36,569 bases of DNA from Phytohabitans sp036906915. GTDB lineage: Bacteria > Actinomycetota > Actinomycetes > Mycobacteriales > Micromonosporaceae. Shown one piece after another: positions 24,586 through 31,735 of this stretch. Position numbers and translations under genes: made by a program. The notes below the pieces were generated by a model. It saw only the letters and a list, made by a program, of their open reading frames with translations. It was not told where the DNA came from and searched no databases. The stretch is from assembly GCF_036906915.1 (NCBI RefSeq), contig NZ_JBAKHX010000077.1, positions 1-36,569 on the forward strand, given 5' to 3'. Position 1 is the stretch's first letter, and every line of letters begins with the position of its first letter.

Positions 24586-25041
24586 TCAGGCCAACACCTG
24601 GCGCAGCGCCGTGACGATGCCGCCGAGTTGCTTGCCGGACAGGCGGCCGAGCGCGGGATCCGGCGTGATCAGGGCTTCAATTAGGCGTTCTCGGGCGGCT
24701 ACGCCCGCCGCAGTGACGGCGAGGACCTTTACTCGCCGGTCCTGCGGCGAGGCTTGCCGCTCCACATAGCCGCGGCTCTCAAGTTGATCCACGAGCTCGG
24801 TCAGCGACGCCCGGTCGATACAGAGCGCGGATCCGAGGACACCCATCTTGGCCGGAACCTGTGGATTCAGCGCGACCAGAGCTCGGGCTTGAACCGCGGT
24901 CAACCCCACCTGTGCCGCTTCCATCATCCAGCGGCCGGTTCGCAGCGCCGAGACCTCGGCGATGAGCAGCCAAGCCTCCTGGGCCGGATCGGCTGGGGTA
25001 TGGGTCAGCGGCAGGCCGGGCAGCAGACGGATCTCGGTCAT
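24586..25041 (-). CDS. MarR-family transcriptional regulator
   Basis: This 151-residue protein has the winged helix typical of MarR (AKMGVLGSALCIDRASLTELVDQLESRGYVER followed by the wing QASPQDRRVKVLAVT; shown here as a 32-residue region from about residue 66). MarR proteins repress divergent resistance or oxidoreductase genes and release DNA upon binding phenolic ligands. I chose ATG 25041; a TTG two codons upstream is less likely. A palindrome at 25064-25087 separates it from the divergent monooxygenase gene, its probable target. Confidence 0.9.
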   Translation of the reverse strand: MTEIRLLPGLPLTHTPADPAQEAWLLIAEVSALRTGRWMMEAAQVGLTAVQARALVALNPQVPAKMGVLGSALCIDRASLTELVDQLESRGYVERQASPQDRRVKVLAVTAAGVAARERLIEALITPDPALGRLSGKQLGGIVTALRQVLA

Positions 25042-25063
25042 GGACAAGATGATAGCCTCACCG

Positions 25064-25087
25064 TATAGTTCGGGAGGCCGAACATAT
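25064..25087. promoter_or_regulatory. Candidate MarR operator
   Basis: gttcgg (25068-25073) and ccgaac (25078-25083) are perfect inverted repeats with a 4-bp spacer. Flanking ta and at bases extend the symmetry. The site lies midway in the 70-bp gap between the divergent MarR and monooxygenase genes. Confidence 0.6.
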
Positions 25088-25111
25088 TGGTAGTCCGAAG
25101 GGAGTTGCTGG

Positions 25112-25399
25112 GTGGCGTATCAAATAGTGGCGATCTTCAAGTTGGACCCGTCCAACGTGCAGCTGGAGGTGCAGCGCGCAGAGACCACCGGATCAGCGCT
25201 ACGCAAGCAGGACGGCTTCATCTCGTTCGACGTGATGACGCCCGACGAGGAAACGGTCGTAGTGACCCAGGTGTGGGCCTCACAGCTGGCGTTCTTCGAC
25301 GGACTGAACGGCATGCGGGAAGAGGTCGGGCAGCTGCCGCCACCGATCGTCAAGTCGCGGGCGACCTACGGCGGCGAGATCGCGGTGAGCATGTGCTGA
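25112..25399 (+). CDS. Antibiotic biosynthesis monooxygenase (ABM)-domain protein
   Basis: This 95-residue protein has a single ferredoxin-like ABM domain: the opening YQIVAIFKLDPSN, then GSALRKQDGFISFDVM and VTQVWASQLAFFDGL. Members are small dimeric cofactor-free quinol monooxygenases or heme-degrading enzymes, so the exact activity is open. GTG 25112 has GGGAG about 12 nt upstream. It is divergent from the MarR regulator with a shared palindromic operator and is followed 123 bp later by an SDR in the same direction, perhaps in the same regulon. Confidence 0.78.
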   Translation: MAYQIVAIFKLDPSNVQLEVQRAETTGSALRKQDGFISFDVMTPDEETVVVTQVWASQLAFFDGLNGMREEVGQLPPPIVKSRATYGGEIAVSMC

Positions 25400-25522
25400 T
25401 CCCAGGTGAGCAAAATCTCCCACCACACCCGGCGAGCGTGACTAGGGGCAGATCGGCTGGGCTCGTCTCGGTTTCCCAAGACAGGTTCTGAAAAACACAT
25501 CCTCCACAGCAAGGAGTTCACC

Positions 25523-26290
25523 ATGAGCGAGCGGACCACGCACCAGAAAGTCGCGCTGGTCACCGGGGCGAACAAGGGCATCGGCCGTGGGGCGGCACAG
25601 CACCTTGCCGCGTTGGGCATGACGGTCCTGATCGGCGCCCGAGACCCGCAGCGCGGCGAACAGACCGCGGCGGAGCTGCGCGCGGCGGGCGGCGACGTAC
25701 ATGCCGTCACGGTGGACGTCACCAATCCGACCACCATCCAGGCGGCAGCAAGACAGGTCGAGGATCGTTTCGGGCATCTCGACGTGCTGATCAACAACGC
25801 CGGCATCACCGGATCCGGACAGGTCTCGCCCGAAGACGCCCACGACCAGGTCCCCAGCACCGTCGATGTGGACATGGTCCGGGCGGTGTTCGAGACCAAC
25901 GTCTTCGGAGTCATCGCGGCAACCAACGCCATGCTGCCGCTGCTGCGGCGGTCACGAGCACCCCGGATCGTCAACGTCAGCAGCCACGCCGCGTCGCTGA
26001 GCCTCACCAGCGACCCGAACGGCCCCTTTTCGGCGCTGCTGCCGTCGGCGGCGTACTCGCCATCCAAGACCGCGCTCAACGCGTTGACCGTGCAGTACGC
26101 CAACGAGCTGCGCAAGGACGGCATCCTCGTCAATGCTGTCGCGCCAGGCTACGTCGATACCGACAGCAACAACCACACCGGGTTTCTTACCGTCGCGCAG
26201 GGCGCTGCGGTCTTGGTGCGCCTGGCCACGCTCGGCCCGGACGGACCGACCGCCGGATTCTTCAGCGAGGAGGGCCCGCTGCCCTGGTGA
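25523..26290 (+). CDS. SDR-family oxidoreductase (carbonyl-reductase-like)
   Basis: This 255-residue classical short-chain dehydrogenase has the cofactor motif TGANKGIG near residue 14, NNAG near residue 92, the catalytic Ser in NVSSHAAS and the YxxxK pair in AAYSPSKTAL. The basic residue in GARDPQRG favours NADPH. The family reduces carbonyls; the substrate is unknown. The ribosome site AAGGAG lies 7 nt before ATG 25523. It sits between the MarR-controlled monooxygenase and the end of the arsenic operon, with which it converges. The protein is complete. Confidence 0.93.
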   Translation: MSERTTHQKVALVTGANKGIGRGAAQHLAALGMTVLIGARDPQRGEQTAAELRAAGGDVHAVTVDVTNPTTIQAAARQVEDRFGHLDVLINNAGITGSGQVSPEDAHDQVPSTVDVDMVRAVFETNVFGVIAATNAMLPLLRRSRAPRIVNVSSHAASLSLTSDPNGPFSALLPSAAYSPSKTALNALTVQYANELRKDGILVNAVAPGYVDTDSNNHTGFLTVAQGAAVLVRLATLGPDGPTAGFFSEEGPLPW

Positions 26291-26376
26291 GGGTCGCTCT
26301 CAATGGTGACCGTGGCGACTGGCGAAGATGATCCACCAACCGGTCAGCGCCACGGCCACAACAATAACCTGACGGT

Positions 26377-26943
26377 TCATCGGCAGTTTGTCGTTGCGTC
26401 GTGGGATGCAGTGTGGGTCTGTCGCCAGGTGATCGTGGCGAGTTGGACGGCGTCCCATGGGCTGCTCAGTGGTGGGGTGTAGGACGGGTCGAGGTCGGCG
26501 ATGTCGCGGACGGTGGCGCCGTAGGAGATGGCGGTGGCGTAGATGTCGATGCGTTTGGCGATCTGCGCGGTGATGTGGCCGAGTAGTTGCGCGCCGAGGA
26601 GCCGTCCGGTGCGCCGGGTCGCCGGTGATGCGGATGTGGATGGGGGTGGTGCCGGGGTAGTAGGGGTGGCGACGGTGACGGTGTGGGCGGTGGGGTCGAT
26701 CGCGGTGGCCTGGTGGTCCAGCCGCAGCCGCAGTCCGGCGTGTTCGAGGTCGGCGAGGCTGCGGTGGGCCAGGTTTCGCCAGTCGGGCACGTCGCCGGTT
26801 ATGTGGTACGGGATGCCGCAGATGCTGAAGTTCGGGTAGCGGTCGGCGACCAGCAGGGTGACCTCGATGTCGGGGTCGAGTTCGCGGGCGCGGAGCCCGG
26901 CGCTGATGCCGGCGTCGCTGCCGCCGATGATGAGAAGTCGCAT
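26377..26943 (-). CDS. FAD-dependent pyridine nucleotide-disulfide oxidoreductase, internally deleted
   Basis: The first about 97 residues are the FAD-binding start of a CoA-disulfide reductase/NADH oxidase-like protein (MRLLIIGGSDAGISAG; the family Cys is in YPNFSICGIPY). The last about 65 match its C-terminal dimerisation domain (LLGAQLLGHITAQIAKRIDIY; YTPPLSSPWDAVQLA). The protein has 188 residues against roughly 450 for the family, so about 270-290 residues including the NADH-binding domain are gone. Around residues 98-115 the local reading frame looks shifted: the next frame reads TPIHIRITGDPA. It is the last gene of the leftward arsenic operon, 7 bp after arsC, and is probably inactive. 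Confidence 0.75.
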   Translation of the reverse strand: MRLLIIGGSDAGISAGLRARELDPDIEVTLLVADRYPNFSICGIPYHITGDVPDWRNLAHRSLADLEHAGLRLRLDHQATAIDPTAHTVTVATPTTPAPPPSTSASPATRRTGRLLGAQLLGHITAQIAKRIDIYATAISYGATVRDIADLDPSYTPPLSSPWDAVQLATITWRQTHTASHDATTNCR

Positions 26944-26950
26944 GACGGTT

Positions 26951-27361
26951 TCAGTGGGCCGGGACGGCGAGGTCGTCGAGGAGGGCACGGACTCGTTGTT
27001 CGATCTCGTCGCGGATCGGGCGGACCGCGTCGACGCCGAGACCGGCGGGGTCGTTGAGTTTCCAGTCTTCGTATCGTTTGCCGGGGAAGACGGGGCAGGC
27101 GTCGCCGCAGCCCATGGTGACGATGACGTCGGAGGCTTGGGCCGCGTCCCAGGTGAGCTTGGCCGGGGTTTGGTCGGTGATGTCGATGCCGACTTCCCGC
27201 ATCGCCGCCACGGCAGCGGGGTTGATCTGGTCGGCGGGCTCGGATCCGGCGGAGCGGACCTCGACGGTGTCGCCGGCGAGGTGGCGCAGCCAGCCGGCGG
27301 CCATTTGGGAGCGTCCGGCGTTGTGGACGCAGACGAACAGGACGCTGGGCTTGTCACTCAT
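26951..27361 (-). CDS. arsC: Arsenate reductase, LMW-phosphatase type
   Basis: This protein of 136 residues has the LMW-phosphatase P-loop CVHNAGRS (Cys11 to Ser18), in which Cys11 attacks arsenate. The conserved TMGCGDACPVFPGKRYEDW segment holds the further cysteines that relay reduction to thioredoxin or mycothiol. It converts As(V) to As(III). It lies 36 bp downstream of the aquaglyceroporin gene and 7 bp upstream of the deleted flavoprotein, in the leftward arsenic operon. Two other ArsC domains are encoded in the same operon, so this one may differ in reductant. Confidence 0.95.
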   Translation of the reverse strand: MSDKPSVLFVCVHNAGRSQMAAGWLRHLAGDTVEVRSAGSEPADQINPAAVAAMREVGIDITDQTPAKLTWDAAQASDVIVTMGCGDACPVFPGKRYEDWKLNDPAGLGVDAVRPIRDEIEQRVRALLDDLAVPAH

Positions 27362-27397
27362 GATGGTGCTGGCTCCTCCGAAGTGGACCGAACGGCG

Positions 27398-28162
27398 CTA
27401 GCGTACGGGGGCACGGGTTGTGTGGTTGGTGGCTGGTTCGGCGCTGTCGTGGGCAACGTTGACGTGGTCGGCGGCCCGCGCGACGTCCGGGTACAGGGCG
27501 AGCAGCAGCCCGACCGCGACGGCGAGGCCGACGACCTGGGCGGCGATGAATCCGGGTACCGAGGCTGGGGTGATGCCGGCGAAGGTGTCGGTGAATGCCC
27601 GTCCGATGGTGACGGCCGGGTTGGCGAAGGAGGTGGAGCTGGTGAACCAGTAGGCGGCGCCGATGTAGGCACCGACCGCCGCCGGGGCGACCGCCGTGCG
27701 ACCGGAGCGGGCCAGGGCGAAGATGAGCAGGATCAGCCCGGTGGTGGCGACGATTTCGCCGAGCCATAGGTGGCCGGCGGCCCGGTCTTTGGTGGAGAGG
27801 TCCACGGCCGGCAGGGCGAACATCAGGTTGGCCAGGATCGACCCGGCGATGGCGCCGGCCGTCTGGGCCAGCACGTACCCACCGAGGTCGGAGGTTGTCA
27901 GTCCGGTGCCGGCGCGGCGGCCGAGGAGCCAGTCCGCGGCGGACACGACGGGGTTGAAGTGCGCGCCGGAGACGGGCCCGAAGGTGAGGATCAGTGCCCC
28001 GAGAGCGAACGCGGTGGCGATCGAGTTCTGCAGCAGTTGCAGGCCGACGTCGTCCGGGGATAGCTCGGTGGCCATGATGCCGGAGCCGACAACGGCGGTG
28101 ACCAGCAGTGCGGTGCCGCAGAATTCGGCCAGCAGCCGCCGCCACAGTGCGGGGTGGGTCAT
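27398..28162 (-). CDS. aqpS: Aquaglyceroporin, AqpS-like (MIP family)
   Basis: This 254-residue protein has six membrane helices and two pore half-helices: the first box is NPV (70-72, in SGAHFNPVV), the second NPA (181-183, in SFANPAVTIGR with the selectivity-filter Arg188). MIP channels pass glycerol and uncharged As(OH)3. In Sinorhizobium meliloti AqpS replaces an arsenite pump by letting As(III) made by ArsC flow out. The same gene context here, with ArsC genes on both sides and no ArsB or Acr3, supports that role. The start codon overlaps the stop of the upstream arsC (ATGA). Confidence 0.92.
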   Translation of the reverse strand: MTHPALWRRLLAEFCGTALLVTAVVGSGIMATELSPDDVGLQLLQNSIATAFALGALILTFGPVSGAHFNPVVSAADWLLGRRAGTGLTTSDLGGYVLAQTAGAIAGSILANLMFALPAVDLSTKDRAAGHLWLGEIVATTGLILLIFALARSGRTAVAPAAVGAYIGAAYWFTSSTSFANPAVTIGRAFTDTFAGITPASVPGFIAAQVVGLAVAVGLLLALYPDVARAADHVNVAHDSAEPATNHTTRAPVR

Positions 28163-28818
28163 CGGGCGGCCACGCCCAGCTCATCGAGCAGGCGCCGGAC
28201 CCGGCGCTCCAGCTCGTCGCGGATCGGGCGTACGGCTTCGAGGTCGAGGCCGGCCGGGTCGTCGAGGTCCCAGTTCTCGTAGCGGGTGCTGGGGAAGATC
28301 GGGCAGGCGTCGCCGCAGCCCATCGTGATGGCCACGTCGGCGGCGCGGACGATTTCGTCGGTCCATGGTTTGGGGTACTCGCCGGCGATGTCGATGCCGC
28401 GTTCGGCCATGGCGGCGATCGCGGAGGGGTTGATCGCGGTATCGGGTTCGGAGCCGCCGGACCAGGCGACCGCTTGGTCTGCGGCGAGGTGGGTGAAGAA
28501 GCCGAGGGCCATTTGGGAGCGGCCGGCGTTGTGGGTGCACAGGAACAGCACGACGGGTTTGCCGTCGCGGTGGTGGCCTTCGACCCTGACGAGGGCTTGT
28601 AGGCGTTGGCGGGCGAAGCGTTCGGCCAGCAGTGGCAGGAAGTTGGGCACGGTGCTGCGGCTGGCGAACTGGTCGTAGCTGGTGTGCAGGAAGCGTTCGA
28701 TGGTTTCCGGGCCGTAGATGCCTTGGAAGTCGTCGGCGAGGCGGGTGGCGGCGGTGCGGAGGGCGAGTTGCTGGTCGACGGACAGGTCCGGATGCAGGTG
28801 CGTGGTGGTCTCAGGCAT
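28159..28818 (-). CDS. arsC: Arsenate reductase with N-terminal helical extension
   Basis: This protein of 219 residues has, in residues 1 to about 85, the helical domain (DLSVDQQLALRTAATRLADD; IERFLHTSYDQFA) seen in actinobacterial long ArsC proteins. The LMW-phosphatase-type core follows, with P-loop CTHNAGRS and ITMGCGDACPIFPSTRYENW. Enzymes of this architecture are usually arsenate-mycothiol transferases or mycoredoxin-linked reductases; that coupling is inferred. It overlaps the ArsR-ArsC fusion gene by 8 bp at its start and the aquaglyceroporin by 4 bp at its end, so the three are one tightly coupled operon. Confidence 0.93.
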   Translation of the reverse strand: MPETTTHLHPDLSVDQQLALRTAATRLADDFQGIYGPETIERFLHTSYDQFASRSTVPNFLPLLAERFARQRLQALVRVEGHHRDGKPVVLFLCTHNAGRSQMALGFFTHLAADQAVAWSGGSEPDTAINPSAIAAMAERGIDIAGEYPKPWTDEIVRAADVAITMGCGDACPIFPSTRYENWDLDDPAGLDLEAVRPIRDELERRVRRLLDELGVAAR

Positions 28819-29515
28819 GGTCGGCTCCGGTGGTGAGGGTGGGTGCGAGGCGGTCGATGCGGGCGGCGATATCGGTGTACGCGGTCTCGAACGCGGCGTC
28901 GGTGTCGAGGCGGACCGGGTCGGGGATCGACCAGTGCAGCTGAGGTCGAACCGGGCCGGCGTCGGTGTGGTTGGTGAGGTCTTCGTAGGCGTTGTCGCAT
29001 ACCGCGATCACGAGGTCGCCGTCGTGGATCACTTCGGCGATGTGCGCGGTGCCGGTCGGGTCGAGGGTTAGCCCGTGCCGGTGGGCGACCTTGACCGCTC
29101 GGGGGTGGACCCGGGACGCAGGGCGGGTGCCCGCCGAGGCTGCCAGGTCACCGGTGCGCTGGCGCCACAGCGCGGCGGCCAACTGGGAGCGGGCGGAGTT
29201 GTGGGTGCACACGAACACCACCCGATCCACCGCCGCGAGAGACGGCGCCGTGAGCGCGGCGAGCGCGGCGGGTTGCAGCCGCAGGTAGGTGCGGCGCCGG
29301 TCGCCTTCGGATCGGGTACGCACGACCAGCCCGGCGTCGGTGAGGACCTTGAGGTGATGGGCGACCAGGTTGGTGGGCATGTCGAGGTGGTGGGCGATTT
29401 CGCCGGGTGAGGCGTCGCCCAGCGTGAGCGCGTCGACGATGGCGAGGCGTGCCGGGTCGCCGAGCGCCGCGTGGATCCGCGCCCGGCGCTGCACCGAGAG
29501 AAGCTCAGCAGTCAT
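28811..29515 (-). CDS. ArsR regulator fused to ArsC-like phosphatase domain
   Basis: Residues about 1-85 of 234 form an ArsR winged helix (ARIHAALGDPARLAIVDAL; LDMPTNLVAHHLKVLTDAGLV). Residues about 95-225 form an LMW-phosphatase/ArsC-like domain with P-loop CTHNSARS. The recognition helix lacks the CVC arsenic site of classical ArsR, so sensing might lie in the fused domain. This fusion is known from actinobacterial ars loci. I chose ATG 29515 because it is where family homology starts; a TTG at 29551 would add 12 residues. A perfect inverted repeat (29509-29532) covers the start codon, so the gene is likely autoregulated and perhaps leaderless. It heads the leftward operon. Confidence 0.88.
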   Translation of the reverse strand: MTAELLSVQRRARIHAALGDPARLAIVDALTLGDASPGEIAHHLDMPTNLVAHHLKVLTDAGLVVRTRSEGDRRRTYLRLQPAALAALTAPSLAAVDRVVFVCTHNSARSQLAAALWRQRTGDLAASAGTRPASRVHPRAVKVAHRHGLTLDPTGTAHIAEVIHDGDLVIAVCDNAYEDLTNHTDAGPVRPQLHWSIPDPVRLDTDAAFETAYTDIAARIDRLAPTLTTGADHA

Positions 29516-29532
29516 TGAGTCAACAATGACTG
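29509..29532. promoter_or_regulatory. Operator of the ArsR-ArsC fusion operon
   Basis: cagtcattg (29509-29517) and caatgactg (29524-29532) are perfect 9-bp inverted repeats separated by 6 bp. The left arm contains the start codon of the fusion gene. The upstream ttgacc (29551-29546, minus strand) could be its -35. Position and symmetry make this the likely ArsR-binding site. Confidence 0.7.
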
Positions 29533-29583
29533 AGTAATCATCCTTGGTCAAGCCGCGAGCGCGGAGCGACCGGGACGGGAGGG

Positions 29584-29961
29584 TCAGGCGGTCGCCGGCA
29601 TCTCGACGGACAGCAGGGCGGCCAGTTGGCGCAGGATGCCGGGCCGGGTGCGGTAGTAGACCCAGGTGCCGCGTCGGTCGGCGTCCACCAGCCCGGCCTC
29701 ACGCAGCGTCTTCAAGTGGTGAGAGATCGTCGGCCCGGACAGCTCGAACGCCGGAGTCAGCTCGCACACGCAGATCTCCCCGGCTGGGGCCGAGGCGATC
29801 ATCGACATCAGCTGGAGCCGGACCGGGTCGCCGAGTGCCTTGAAGGCGGGGGCGAGCGCTGCGGCGGTCTCGGCGGGGATGCGGTGCTCGGCGATCGGCG
29901 GGCAGCAGGGCGCGTCGACGGGCACGCCGGTGATGGCCGGCGCCACCGCTTGTTTCGACAT
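29584..29961 (-). CDS. arsR: ArsR/SmtB-family arsenic-responsive repressor
   Basis: This 125-residue winged-helix regulator (FKALGDPVRLQLMSMI; LSGPTISHHLKTLREAGLV) carries the metalloid site ICVCEL (Cys64, Cys66), the classical CxC As(III)-binding motif in the alpha-3 helix. An extra vicinal pair, Cys19-Cys20 in APCCPPI, echoes the CC motifs of the neighbouring operon. I chose ATG 29961; the longer frame to 30138 covers the divergent promoter and the 48-aa gene. It is divergent from the CCG operon starting at 30040, which it probably represses, and is separate from the ArsR-ArsC fusion, so the island has two regulators. Confidence 0.93.
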   Translation of the reverse strand: MSKQAVAPAITGVPVDAPCCPPIAEHRIPAETAAALAPAFKALGDPVRLQLMSMIASAPAGEICVCELTPAFELSGPTISHHLKTLREAGLVDADRRGTWVYYRTRPGILRQLAALLSVEMPATA

Positions 29962-30025
29962 GCCTCTAGGTTGACAGGTCTCGAAACAGCGTGTAACTCT
30001 CTGATTTGAGAAACGTCGAGACAGC
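29951..30025 (+). promoter_or_regulatory. Promoter/operator of the CCG arsenic operon
   Basis: A -35 ttgaca (29971-29976) and a -10-like taactc (29994-29999) are spaced 17 bp apart, about 40 bp before the first start codon (30040). Copies of one element recur: tgtttcga (29951-29958), its complement tcgaaaca (29981-29988, in the promoter spacer) and tcgagaca (30016-30023). gtctcga/tcgagac also pair across the region. These are candidate ArsR sites. Confidence 0.6.
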
Positions 30026-30039
30026 ATTGGAAGGCTGAC

Positions 30040-30186
30040 ATGTTGCGCATCGCCCGCCGTCGGGCCGCCGATGCTGTCGTCCGGTTCTGCGATGGCTGCG
30101 CCGAGGTGTCCACCGCGGCGCAGCGGGCTGAGCGCCACCTCGAGCGCGCCCGCACCCAGGCGCTGGTCTGGGCGCTACATCACTGA
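30040..30186 (+). CDS. Small CxxC protein, 48 aa, first gene of the CCG arsenic operon
   Basis: This protein of 48 residues is basic and helical with a single CDGC motif (Cys17-Cys20), then an amphipathic segment TAAQRAERHLERARTQALVW. GGAAGG lies 6 nt before ATG 30040, and the next gene starts 15 bp after the stop. The CxxC pair could bind a metal or metalloid or act in thiol exchange. I do not recognise a named family; placement first in an ArsR-facing operon suggests an arsenic-linked role. It is too short for many gene finders. Confidence 0.7.
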   Translation: MLRIARRRAADAVVRFCDGCAEVSTAAQRAERHLERARTQALVWALHH

Positions 30187-30201
30187 TTGGAGAGGCCCGA
30201 T

Positions 30202-30441
30202 ATGAGTGACACCACGACGACCCAGGGCGGATTTGCCGGCGACCCGGCCGCCGCGCTGACGGTCACCGGCTCGGGCGGCTGCTGCGGCAACCCGCCTTCG
30301 GCTGTCGCGCTGCCGAATCCGGCCGACCCGGCAGCGAGCCCGTGCTGCGGCACCACCGCCGACGCACAGGCGGCCGGCTCCTGCTGCGGAACCAGCGCGA
30401 AGGCCGAGGCGGTCGCCGCCGGCACAGGCTGCTGCGGATGA
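30202..30441 (+). CDS. Cysteine-rich protein with four CCG motifs
   Basis: This 79-residue protein has a low-complexity Ala/Gly/Pro/Thr chain with no predicted fold. All eight cysteines occur as vicinal pairs followed by Gly: Cys27-28, 48-49, 61-62 and 77-78 (GGCCGN, SPCCGT, GSCCGT, TGCCG at the very C-terminus). Vicinal dithiols bind As(III) tightly, as in the ArsD metallochaperone, so this may be an arsenite-binding carrier or sink; that is inference. A GGAGAGG ribosome site precedes ATG 30202. Its stop overlaps the M28 peptidase start (ATGA). The flavoprotein two genes on carries the same CCG motif twice. Confidence 0.8.
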   Translation: MSDTTTTQGGFAGDPAAALTVTGSGGCCGNPPSAVALPNPADPAASPCCGTTADAQAAGSCCGTSAKAEAVAAGTGCCG

Positions 30442-31721
30442 CCACCACGACCGGCCCGTCCACACCACCGGTCCGGCTCGGCGCGCTCGACCGGCTGCTC
30501 GACACCGTGTCCGGCGATCGGATGGCCGCCACGGTGACGGCGCTCGCGGGCGAGGCGTTCGCGGGCCGGCGGGTCGGCTCAGCCGGCGGCGCCGCCGCGC
30601 GGGCCTGGCTCGGGCAGCGGCTCGCCGACCTCGGCGCCGCCGTCGCGGTCGAGCCGTTCCCGGTGCGGGCGGTCCCGGAGATCTACGCCCCACCCGCGGT
30701 GCGCTGGCACGACGGCACGACTACCAGCGACCTCACATTCGGCCGGCAGGTGTCGGTGCATCTCGCGTCCGCCGATGTTCCGCTGATACGGCGGGGCGGG
30801 CTGGCCGTCGCCGGTGCCGGTGATCCGACCGGGCGATGGCTGGTCGTGCCCGCCGGGATGAGCCTGTTCGACGCGTACGGCCAGGCGGACGGCGCGGTCG
30901 GACTGCTGCTGCCCCGGGGCGTGGACGGCGACGGCTGGCAGTACACGATGCTGGCCGGCCCGAACCCGGGGCCACTACCGATCCTGACCATTGACATCGC
31001 CGCCCACGCGGCGCTCCAAGCCGCCGGCACCGTAGACGGTGCGTGGCTGGCGGGAAACGCGCCGATCCGCCGCCTCGACGTCACCGCAGCCAACCTGTAT
31101 GGCCATCGGCGAGCAACGTCCACGGCGGCCGTCGAGGTGTTGCTGACCGCACATTACGACGGGGTGGGCGACCATCCCGGCCTGCGTCAACCCGGGGCGG
31201 CGGACAACGCTAGCGGCGTCGCCGTTGTGTTGGAAGCCGTCCGCGTCCTCACCAGCGCCCTGCCTGACACGGTTGGCCTGTCGGTCGCCTTCCTGGACGC
31301 GGAGGAGGTGGGTGCGCTCGGCTCGGCCCACCACGCCAACCACCTCGCCGAGATGGGCAGGCACCCGCTGGTGATCAACGTGGACGGTGCCGGCCACCTG
31401 CGCCAGGCCGCCGCCGTGGAGGCCGGCGGCCCCGCGCACGCCCTGCTCGCCGTCCTCGACCAGGCCGCCCAGCACACCGGCCTACCACTGGTCGCCGGAC
31501 CCGTCGCCTCCGACAACCGCCGCTACGCCGCCGCCGGCCTCCCGGCGGTCGGCATCGGCGCCGGTATGGCCGGCTACCACAGCCCCGCCGACACTCCTGA
31601 CCGCGTCGACCCAGCGACCACGACCGCGCTCGCCCGCCTGGTCGTGGCCACCGTGTGGCTCGCCGCGCGGCCCAACACGGTTGGCGGCGCATCCGGATCA
31701 GTTACCTCCATAGACGTCTAG
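30438..31721 (+). CDS. M28-family metallopeptidase (aminopeptidase-like)
   Basis: This 427-residue protein has the co-catalytic two-zinc site of M28 peptidases. It shows AHYDGVG (His and catalytic Asp), GAADNASGVAVVLE (bridging Asp), DAEEVGALGS (catalytic Glu and ligand), VINVDGAG (Asp) and GYHSPADTPDRV (His). Residues 1-210 form the usual N-terminal/PA-like part. There is no clear signal peptide, so it may act in the cytoplasm on peptides or gamma-glutamyl/thiol conjugates; the substrate is unknown. It overlaps the CCG protein gene by 4 bp and the next gene follows 14 bp later. The placement makes the CCG protein a possible substrate, which is speculation. Confidence 0.88.
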   Translation: MTTTTGPSTPPVRLGALDRLLDTVSGDRMAATVTALAGEAFAGRRVGSAGGAAARAWLGQRLADLGAAVAVEPFPVRAVPEIYAPPAVRWHDGTTTSDLTFGRQVSVHLASADVPLIRRGGLAVAGAGDPTGRWLVVPAGMSLFDAYGQADGAVGLLLPRGVDGDGWQYTMLAGPNPGPLPILTIDIAAHAALQAAGTVDGAWLAGNAPIRRLDVTAANLYGHRRATSTAAVEVLLTAHYDGVGDHPGLRQPGAADNASGVAVVLEAVRVLTSALPDTVGLSVAFLDAEEVGALGSAHHANHLAEMGRHPLVINVDGAGHLRQAAAVEAGGPAHALLAVLDQAAQHTGLPLVAGPVASDNRRYAAAGLPAVGIGAGMAGYHSPADTPDRVDPATTTALARLVVATVWLAARPNTVGGASGSVTSIDV

Positions 31722-31735
31722 ATCGGAGCTTGGTT

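Noticed and set aside
27354..29000. 548-codon minus-strand open frame over the arsenic operon
   Set aside because: It overlaps aqpS and arsC out of frame and is made of Pro/Arg/Ser-rich sequence without motifs.
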